Shown: positions 8,025 to 12,996 of the stretch, in pieces
Position numbering within the stretch: position 1 is the stretch's first letter
How the letters are laid out: every line of letters starts with the position of its first letter
Source of the DNA: Candidatus Bathyarchaeota archaeon
Lineage (GTDB): Archaea; Asgardarchaeota; Lokiarchaeia; Sigyniarchaeales; Sigyniarchaeaceae
Length of the DNA stretch: 12,996 nucleotides
Direction: 5' to 3'
NCBI GenBank assembly: GCA_014729935.1
Contig: WJJB01000042.1
Location: 1-12,996, forward strand
Program-made: the position numbers and the translations under genes
The notes under the pieces: generated by a model
The model's database searches: none
What the model was told of the DNA's origin: nothing
Seen by the model: only the letters and a program-made list of their open reading frames with translations

Positions 8025-9398
8025 ATGAATGATACTAGCCTGGTGAATCGCGGGGATATCCCGATCCCAACAAGAATCTTGGATGTTATCATTGTGGCTT
8101 TCCTGTTCGGTTTCGGGTGGCATGTGCGGGGGAGTGGTACGTCAGATCCAACCGTGGTCATGTTGCTATTCCTACTGTATGTTGGTTACCGGTACGCGCC
8201 TAGGGATAAGTTTAACGTGGTAACCTTTGGTTTGGCCATCGTGTTGTTTCGTGCATTGCGTCGCGGGTGGGGGACTTTCGTGGGCCAAGGCGGCATTCCA
8301 GGATTGTGGGATGGGCATCTCATTTCGTACAGCGAGGGATTCGATATCCCGGTTGCTTGGTGGCAGGGATACTTCTGGTTATTCATCGTTGGGCTCGCAT
8401 GGGCGGGTCCAGCCGCCAGCATCATCGGAGGGTATTTCCTAACGTCCAAGAAATACAACGGGAAAGACTTTGGCATATGTACCTTGCTATATTTCGGTGG
8501 GATGGCCCTTGGATATCTGCTGGCATACCTGCTCGTACCGGTGATCTCACCAGTCGCATATTACGACGTGTATCTCGCAGGATTATCCACCCGGAATTAC
8601 AAGTCCATGATGGACAATTTTGCTTATGCTTTTGCAATGGTCCCAGTGCTTCTCTATATCAGGTTTATCAGGAAGGATAAGATCTTCACCAGGGCAACCA
8701 TCACCATCATGCTCATTTTCGGGGTGGGATTGTCCGTTGCTGACATCTGGCAAGCAATTGGCAGGAATAATCCTTCGCTAGGGCTTCCCTTTTGGTCTTT
8801 ATGGGAATACTTTTCTGGATTCATAATCGGCGCACTCCTCATGGTATTTTACCACACGCGTTCCCCAGAACGCTGGCAGGTATCAAGCCAGGGATTGCAC
8901 CTGTTTCACGAGGACGCTACCGTGTCACGGCCAGGGGATCCCCCGTGGAGGCATCTCGCGTATTTCTGGCTTGGTCACGCGGGGCTCATCCTGTATGGCT
9001 TGCAGGAATCCCTAATTGGCATGGCGAATCAAGCAGCGAATGCAATGGGTGAATCACTTGGTCTCGTTACCGAAATCGGCGTGATCCTCATCCTGATCGT
9101 CGACATACCCTTGTACCTCCTTTATCGTCATGGGTATTTTGGTAACCGCTTTGAATCACGTTCATTCAAGCAAAAATGCCTCCTGCTCCTTGCCATTTTA
9201 CTGCCAGTGTACTGGCTCTGCTACTCGCTTCAATTCATCCTGACGGGACGATTATTCACCTGGGAAGTGGGATATACGGTGACCTGGCTTGATACAATCA
9301 GTTTTTGCGTCGTTGGTGCCTTCCTGGTGCATGAACTGTGCAGGATGTACTGGCGATGGCGAGATTCCATGAAACCCTCAAGAAATGGTTTTAAATAG
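8025..9398 (+). CDS. large polytopic membrane protein, unknown function
   Basis: The protein has 457 residues with about eleven or twelve hydrophobic segments spread from residue 18 to 438. The first helix ends in G-F-G-W-H-V-R-G-S-G (29-38), and a later helix begins F-W-S-L-W-E-Y-F-S-G-F-I-I-G (256-269). Such glycine/arginine loops and W-E-x-x-x-G-F helices resemble uncharacterised bacterial membrane proteins with G-F-G-W-x-x-R-G and W-K-x-x-E-F-x-x-G-F motifs. Buried charged or polar residues at these points suggest a transporter or membrane enzyme, but no substrate can be named. ATG 8025 follows GGAAGAG at 8015-8021; a TTG at 8013 is less likely. A TATA-like box for the next operon overlaps its stop codon. 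Confidence 0.78.
   Translation: MNDTSLVNRGDIPIPTRILDVIIVAFLFGFGWHVRGSGTSDPTVVMLLFLLYVGYRYAPRDKFNVVTFGLAIVLFRALRRGWGTFVGQGGIPGLWDGHLISYSEGFDIPVAWWQGYFWLFIVGLAWAGPAASIIGGYFLTSKKYNGKDFGICTLLYFGGMALGYLLAYLLVPVISPVAYYDVYLAGLSTRNYKSMMDNFAYAFAMVPVLLYIRFIRKDKIFTRATITIMLIFGVGLSVADIWQAIGRNNPSLGLPFWSLWEYFSGFIIGALLMVFYHTRSPERWQVSSQGLHLFHEDATVSRPGDPPWRHLAYFWLGHAGLILYGLQESLIGMANQAANAMGESLGLVTEIGVILILIVDIPLYLLYRHGYFGNRFESRSFKQKCLLLLAILLPVYWLCYSLQFILTGRLFTWEVGYTVTWLDTISFCVVGAFLVHELCRMYWRWRDSMKPSRNGFK
9389..9397 (+). promoter_or_regulatory. TATA box of the SUOX/EB_dh/ECF operon
   Basis: TTTTAAATA preceded by AAGAAATGG (BRE-like) overlaps the last codons and stop of the preceding gene. It predicts a transcription start near 9418 and a leader of about 60 bases. 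Confidence 0.45.
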
Positions 9399-9423
9399 TA
9401 CCCCAGCGTTATAACCAATCAGT

Positions 9424-9447
9424 AATATCGTTCTAGATTTCGATATT
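9424..9447 (+). promoter_or_regulatory. inverted repeat, candidate operator
   Basis: Perfect 7-base arms, AATATCG and CGATATT, are separated by 10 bases. The site lies just after the predicted transcription start and before the ribosome site of the first operon gene. This is a typical place for a dimeric winged-helix repressor to block transcription. It could instead form a small hairpin in the leader RNA. Confidence 0.4.
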
Positions 9448-9478
9448 GCAGGTAAAAAATTCCATTGAGGCAATAGAC

Positions 9479-10549
9479 ATGGTGAAACGAGAGATAGCAA
9501 CAAGCATGCTGGTAGTCCTCATAACCGCGTGCGCTGCAGGATCATCCGTTGCCACTGGCTTGATCGTTTGGTCACAGATGAAACCGGAGAAACCAGCACC
9601 GGATATGCTTCCCACCACGGAAGCACCTGATGTAGCGTTAACGATCGTGGATGACATCACCGGAACCGAGGTAGAAGTTACATTATTGGAAATCGTGGCC
9701 ATGATGGCTAATCCTGAAAAATTTAAATCCGTGCAAGAGGAGATCGGCGGGAAAACTCGTACCATCCTTGGCGTCAATCCCGTGGATTTATTCGATGAAT
9801 ACGGATTCTGGGATCCTTGGAACATCACCGTGATGGCAGAGGACGCAACGAGCAACGTGATCAATGTTTCGGATATGTATATATCCGATAGCAAGTTTTT
9901 CGGAGATGCGGTGGGCGATCCCATCATCATCGGCGTGGCATGCGATAACATGTGGCTGGGAGATTCCCCCATCCAAGCGGTGGCTAATTATGGCAACTTC
10001 TCCATCTTTGGTTCCACGAGGGAAAGCGCCCAAAAGATACGAGACGTGGTTGCTTTGAACATCACCTCGCATTGGCAAGTCGAGGTATTCGTGGACAATG
10101 TTTCAGAATACGTCGTGAATCGTTCCAACATCATGGATAACGAGATCACCGATCAATTTGACTATTACGATAACGATTCCGGAAAGGGGTGGAACCGGAC
10201 GTATTCCGGGAGGACCATATCCGATATTGTCAACCAGACGAGCGCGGTTGGTCAGGATTACAATTTAACCATCATCGCCGCGGATGGATGGGGATCGAAA
10301 TGGGTGTATAACAACACCGACATCAACAAGGGTCTCACGGAAGAAAAACAAGCCATGATCAACGATCCGGAGGAGCCACTTGATCCCGAGGGGAAGTTGA
10401 TGGTACTTTACTATGAAGCAGCAGACCTTGGTGAATTCCACACACTCAATAATGTGGGCAGTGGGGGTCCCTTCAAGACCGTCGTTCCCGGCCAAACCCG
10501 GAACCGGTATATGAAGCTGGTAACGGAAATAAGGGTAGTTCTCATTTGA
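9479..10549 (+). CDS. membrane-anchored protein with two SUOX-like (molybdopterin-binding-fold) domains
   Basis: The protein has 356 residues: a hydrophobic N-terminal segment (9-31), a proline-rich spacer (35-50), then two related domains. Domain 1 (about 52-195) has the pattern 'ILGVNPVDLFDEYGF...WNITVMAEDAT'. Domain 2 (about 197-354) has 'YSGRTISDIVNQ...YNLTIIAADGW', then GGPFKTVVPGQ and a final VTEIRV strand, the order seen in the sulfite oxidase molybdopterin-binding fold (PF00174 type). The C-x-G-N catalytic cysteine motif of true sulfite oxidases is absent and no R/H cofactor-binding set is evident, so the fold may bind something else or serve structurally. Sequons support export. An I-T-A-C sequence (15-18) resembles a lipobox, but the hydrophobic stretch runs on past it, so an uncleaved anchor seems likelier. 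ATG 9479 follows GAGG by 8 bases. Confidence 0.7.
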   Translation: MVKREIATSMLVVLITACAAGSSVATGLIVWSQMKPEKPAPDMLPTTEAPDVALTIVDDITGTEVEVTLLEIVAMMANPEKFKSVQEEIGGKTRTILGVNPVDLFDEYGFWDPWNITVMAEDATSNVINVSDMYISDSKFFGDAVGDPIIIGVACDNMWLGDSPIQAVANYGNFSIFGSTRESAQKIRDVVALNITSHWQVEVFVDNVSEYVVNRSNIMDNEITDQFDYYDNDSGKGWNRTYSGRTISDIVNQTSAVGQDYNLTIIAADGWGSKWVYNNTDINKGLTEEKQAMINDPEEPLDPEGKLMVLYYEAADLGEFHTLNNVGSGGPFKTVVPGQTRNRYMKLVTEIRVVLI

Positions 10550-10571
10550 TACGATCCTGCACGTGAGAACG

Positions 10572-10578
10572 TATTATA
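10572..10578 (+). promoter_or_regulatory. TATA-like box before the EB_dh gene
   Basis: TATTATA would start transcription near 10600, upstream of ATG 10625 but after the TTG at 10598. A T6 run at 10590-10595 may terminate part of the upstream transcription. The EB_dh and later genes may thus have their own promoter in addition to read-through. Confidence 0.35.
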
Positions 10579-10612
10579 CCCTCCTTTCATTTTTTCATTG
10601 GAATCATGCATT

Positions 10613-10620
10613 GAAGTGAT
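10613..10620 (+). promoter_or_regulatory. ribosome binding site deciding the start at 10625
   Basis: GAAGTGAT sits 4 bases before ATG 10625 and overlaps ATG 10619, so the later ATG is favoured. Confidence 0.4.
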
Positions 10621-10624
10621 GGAA

Positions 10625-11515
10625 ATGATTAGGTTCAAGCACGAAAACAAATCGGCAGTTATCCTTTTCTTGGGATTCTTGACATGCGTGCTTATATTGC
10701 AAGTCACTCCTGTTACCGCCTACTGGGATGGTGATGGGGGGGATTGCAGGGATTATCACGGCATTACATTTATGGATTGCAGCCATGATGGTAATCCGGG
10801 GATTTCCATCGACGGGATAGCCAACGAAACAGCATGGGATGCAGGAATGAATAATTCGAGGACCGTCCCAGCCGCATCCATGAACGAAAGCACTTATTTC
10901 TTCTTGACATACATCAACTTGACCATCCTTCGTGATGACACGTGGGTGTACCTGTTGATGAAATGGAATGATTCGAATATCGGTCACATCCAAGACGAGA
11001 TAGACATCTGCTGGAATATCAACATGGATAATTTCACGGCGTATTTCGCAGGTGGCATGAATACAACCGGCGAGGAACAACGTGTTGATACCTGGGGATG
11101 GAATAAATTGAATTATGACAATGGTTCCATCCATCCTGGAAAAGACCAGTGTTTTGGGACTAACGGATGGTATGACCGGGCGGATGAAAATCAGGATATC
11201 GATACGGGATATATCATGCTTAACGAAGGTGGCGTTGATTATTATCAAGTAGAGATGAGACGCAAGCTCATCACGAACGATGAATATGACGTGCAATTCA
11301 CTCATGACGGGCTATACGAGTTGAACTTTGCTGTGATCGATGACATGGGCCACGAGGATCACGCCGTGAGTTGGAATTACGCGGTGAATTTTCAGGGATT
11401 GCCTGGGAGCAAGAAGGTACCGGGTCCATTCATGCTCGCCTTAGGAGTAACCCTGGGAAGCATTGGCATTGCATGCTTGCGTACACGCAAGGGAATCATT
11501 GGAAAAAGCTCGTGA
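10625..11515 (+). CDS. exported EB_dh-type haem-binding-like protein with C-terminal sorting-like tail
   Basis: The protein has 296 residues. A signal peptide is visible (basic start, hydrophobic 11-27, likely cut near VTA/YW at 32). The body matches the beta-sandwich of ethylbenzene dehydrogenase gamma/cytochrome c-552 type proteins, which hold haem b: I-S-I-D-G-I-A-N-E-T-A-W-D (60-72), D-D-T-W-V-Y-L-L-M-K-W-N-D (104-116), an E-M-R-R-K-L segment (210-215) and a DMGHEDHAVSW ending (240-250). A methionine and histidines at suitable points could ligate haem, but I cannot prove it. The tail VPGP followed by about 18 hydrophobic residues and RTRKG (265-289) resembles PGF-CTERM-type archaeosortase signals. 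Several sequons and cysteines (41, 52, 129, 176) fit an external protein. The next gene starts 19 bases after the stop. Confidence 0.75.
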   Translation: MIRFKHENKSAVILFLGFLTCVLILQVTPVTAYWDGDGGDCRDYHGITFMDCSHDGNPGISIDGIANETAWDAGMNNSRTVPAASMNESTYFFLTYINLTILRDDTWVYLLMKWNDSNIGHIQDEIDICWNINMDNFTAYFAGGMNTTGEEQRVDTWGWNKLNYDNGSIHPGKDQCFGTNGWYDRADENQDIDTGYIMLNEGGVDYYQVEMRRKLITNDEYDVQFTHDGLYELNFAVIDDMGHEDHAVSWNYAVNFQGLPGSKKVPGPFMLALGVTLGSIGIACLRTRKGIIGKSS

Positions 11516-11516
11516 A

Positions 11517-11524
11517 GGGAGTGA
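11517..11524 (+). promoter_or_regulatory. ribosome binding site deciding the start at 11535
   Basis: GGGAGTGA is 10 bases before ATG 11535, directly after the stop of the EB_dh gene. It rules out the longer reading frame from 11463, which would overlap the EB_dh gene by 53 bases. Confidence 0.6.
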
Positions 11525-11534
11525 CATAATTCAC

Positions 11535-12101
11535 ATGGTATCGAAAAGGAACGCCGGGATCCTCCTCTCCGTGGTAGGTGTCGGCGCCGTCGTGGTTCCA
11601 TTGCTGGTATACAACTATACCCAACTTCAGGAACGGAACACGAACCCGTGGAATGTATTCATTTTTGGATCGGGAACCACGGGAAATGTCACCATTTCAT
11701 ATGACGAATTGCGTTCGGGGGATTACCAGATCCTTCATAATGGCAAGTTCGATATATTGAACAGGTTGGATTATTCATACACCTATTCATATACAGGAGT
11801 TGTGTTATGGGACCTGCTTCAACAATCTGGAGTGGTTGCACCTAATGCCACCGAATTCCGCTTCTGGGCAGAAGATAATTACCGGTGCGAGCCCCTGCCC
11901 CTATCCCTAGCTGAAAGCTACCCGACCGAAGTGATCCTCGCGTGGGAAGAGGATAACAAGATCCTGAAGCCCCGTAGGAAAGGTGGTGATGGTCCCTTGC
12001 GATCCGTTGTCAACCTGACCATATCACAGCAGCTTGACCCCCCAACCTACAATAGTCAATTTTGGGTGAAATATACCAACGCAATAGAAATCATATCCTG
12101 A
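11535..12101 (+). CDS. membrane-anchored single SUOX-like domain protein
   Basis: The protein has 188 residues: a signal anchor (8-26), then one domain of the sulfite-oxidase molybdopterin-binding fold. The visible elements are V-F-I-F-G-S-G-T-T-G-N-V-T-I-S-Y-D-E-L (41-59), the Y-T-G-V-V-L-W-D-L-L-Q-Q-S-G-V strand-helix (86-100), F-R-F-W-A-E-D (108-114), a V-I-L-A-W-E strand (133-138), and G-D-G-P-L-R-S-V-V (151-159). It ends in a K-Y-T-N-A-I-E-I strand. The C-x-G-N catalytic motif is absent; the only cysteine (118) lies elsewhere. It pairs with the two-domain protein of the same operon. Spacing is 19 bases on both sides, so it is tightly linked to the EB_dh and transporter genes. It may be a binding or delivery partner of the importer; this is inference. 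Confidence 0.72.
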   Translation: MVSKRNAGILLSVVGVGAVVVPLLVYNYTQLQERNTNPWNVFIFGSGTTGNVTISYDELRSGDYQILHNGKFDILNRLDYSYTYSYTGVVLWDLLQQSGVVAPNATEFRFWAEDNYRCEPLPLSLAESYPTEVILAWEEDNKILKPRRKGGDGPLRSVVNLTISQQLDPPTYNSQFWVKYTNAIEIIS

Positions 12102-12120
12102 CCTGATGAGATGGTAGTCA

Positions 12121-12996
12121 ATGAATCAGCTAGTAGAAAATGGCGCAGGATTCAGCATCGATACCCAAGTTTTCATCAATCGAAACAAGACCCTGGGGCA
12201 CCTTGGCACGCGGGATCTCATCAATGCTTCCATTTTAGGCATCATGGGGGGATTCATCTCATCCCTGGTGCCATTTAGTCTGCTCGTGAAAATATGGTAC
12301 CCGTTTGCAGGTGGGACACAATTAGTGTCAGGACATCATCTCATCTGGATGGTAATAGCATATGGACTAGTAAACAAAAAGGCAGCAATCCTGGTAACTG
12401 CATTTATCAAGGGCATGTGCGAAATGCTTCTCGGGGATCAATGGGGCATCATCATTTTGCTAATCAATTTACTCGAGGGCATTTCTCTTTCTGCCGGATT
12501 CTGGCTGATGGAGCGCCTGGGAGAAGGAACCACCAAGCTTGGGTGGGGATTAGCGGGGGGTCTTGGAAACTTCTCGCAAGCACCCGTGTTCTGGTTGATG
12601 ACTGGCAGGATTTTCATCCTGGATATTTCATTGGCTATCTTGGCATTCATCTTTGCTTTTGTTTCTGGTTGTCTCCTTTCTGGTATTTTCGGGAGATTCA
12701 TCGTGTTAAAGGTGCGTGAGGGGAGTCTTTATTCCTTTAAAAAATACGTGGAATGCCATCAACTTGGCGGTAATTATGATAGAAAGGCATCCCGTCGCCT
12801 CGAATGGACGGGAGATTTTCAAAAGGACATGGAGTCTATTAATAAGTGCATGGCATATCCGAGGAATGGCAGCCATGAAAATGGCTCCGTGGTGATTGAC
12901 CACGTGTCGTTCACGTACCATGGAAGTAATTCCCCCATCCTTGCAAGGATTGAATCCCAACTTCAACAGGGCGACACCTGTATCATCACGGGACCA
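12121..12996 (+). CDS. YkoE-like ECF transporter S component fused to CbiO-type ABC ATPase, 3' truncated
   Basis: An open frame runs from ATG 12121 to the window end (292 residues, no stop). Residues about 28-200 are a five- or six-helix membrane domain with the YkoE-type signature: W-Y-P-F-A-G-G-T-Q-L-V-S-G-H-H (61-75), then F-I-K-G-M-C-E-M-L-L-G-D-Q-W-G (97-111) and a L-L-E-G-I-S-L-S-A-G-F helix. YkoE family S components bind thiamine-type or related vitamins in energy-coupling-factor importers. After a hydrophilic linker (about 200-255), residues 256-292 begin an ABC ATPase: V-V-I-D-H-V-S-F-T-Y (A-loop tyrosine) and G-D-T-C-I-I-T-G-P, the first part of the Walker A loop. S and A subunits are usually separate proteins, so this fusion is unusual. 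An in-frame TAG at 12115 fixes the start. The T component and rest of the ATPase would lie beyond the window. Confidence 0.82.
   Translation, partial: MNQLVENGAGFSIDTQVFINRNKTLGHLGTRDLINASILGIMGGFISSLVPFSLLVKIWYPFAGGTQLVSGHHLIWMVIAYGLVNKKAAILVTAFIKGMCEMLLGDQWGIIILLINLLEGISLSAGFWLMERLGEGTTKLGWGLAGGLGNFSQAPVFWLMTGRIFILDISLAILAFIFAFVSGCLLSGIFGRFIVLKVREGSLYSFKKYVECHQLGGNYDRKASRRLEWTGDFQKDMESINKCMAYPRNGSHENGSVVIDHVSFTYHGSNSPILARIESQLQQGDTCIITGP

Noticed and set aside
7815..8123. 102-residue minus-strand reading frame around the T10 tract
   Set aside because: It overlaps the start of the 8025 gene and crosses the probable terminator; its sequence shows no domain and has an odd composition.
9521..9534. 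Lipobox-like I-T-A-C in the two-domain SUOX protein
   Set aside because: The hydrophobic stretch continues about 13 residues beyond the cysteine, which fits an uncleaved anchor better than a lipoprotein signal.
9433..9972. 179-residue minus-strand reading frame
   Set aside because: It is antisense to the two-domain SUOX-like gene; its serine/threonine-rich composition is typical of an antisense shadow.
10604..11305. 233-residue minus-strand reading frame
   Set aside because: It is antisense to the EB_dh gene and has no ribosome site or recognisable family; the plus strand shows clear domain motifs.
11463..11534. Upstream extension of the single SUOX-like gene
   Set aside because: It would overlap the EB_dh gene by 53 bases and lacks a ribosome site, whereas ATG 11535 has GGGAGTGA and a signal anchor directly after it.
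12294..12719. 141-residue plus-strand reading frame in another frame
   Set aside because: It lies wholly inside the well-supported ECF transporter gene, which runs open from 12121 to the window end.
1..12996. CRISPR arrays, tRNA or rRNA genes, insertion sequences
   Set aside because: No regularly spaced repeats, cloverleaf-like or rRNA-like stretches, transposase motifs or terminal repeats were seen when reading through the window.

Overview
The window (about 13 kb, moderate GC) reads as archaeal. It carries the end of an A/V-type ATPase subunit C-like gene, an AN1-type zinc finger joined to membrane helices, many exported or membrane proteins rich in N-glycosylation sequons (NxS/T), an archaeosortase-like C-terminal tail, Shine-Dalgarno sites of the GGAGGTGATC type, and TATA-like boxes plus oligo-T tracts where archaeal promoters and terminators would be. 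An Asgard-type lineage is possible but cannot be proved from the sequence. No rRNA, tRNA, CRISPR array or insertion sequence was seen.

Left part (1-5689): the truncated end of an ATPase subunit C-like gene on the plus strand faces a tight four-gene operon on the minus strand. In transcription order this holds a membrane-anchored putative alpha/alpha-toroid protein, a multi-spanning membrane protein with an apparent internal duplication, a membrane-anchored FN3 plus metallophosphoesterase protein, and a six-helix membrane protein. An ATGA overlap and stop-adjacent starts show that they are coupled. They look like a cell-surface module, possibly for glycan or phosphoester processing.

Middle (5895-9398): an AN1 zinc finger/4-TM protein on the minus strand, a 432-base gap with at most one small doubtful gene, then two plus-strand membrane proteins of unknown function. 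One of these has three copies of a P-R-x-T-V-R-type helix motif.

Right part (9389-12996): a plus-strand operon that is the most unusual element here. It encodes a membrane-anchored protein with two sulfite-oxidase-like (SUOX, molybdopterin-binding-fold) domains, an exported ethylbenzene-dehydrogenase/cytochrome c-552-type (EB_dh) haem-binding-like protein with a sorting-like tail, a second anchored single SUOX-like protein, and a YkoE-like ECF transporter S component that continues in frame into a CbiO-type ABC ATPase cut by the window edge. The SUOX-like domains lack the catalytic cysteine motif, and the operon ends in an importer. I therefore suggest that the exported proteins may capture or process a ligand (haem, a pterin or another cofactor) and hand it to the ECF importer. 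This is inference; no described system known to me has exactly this composition.
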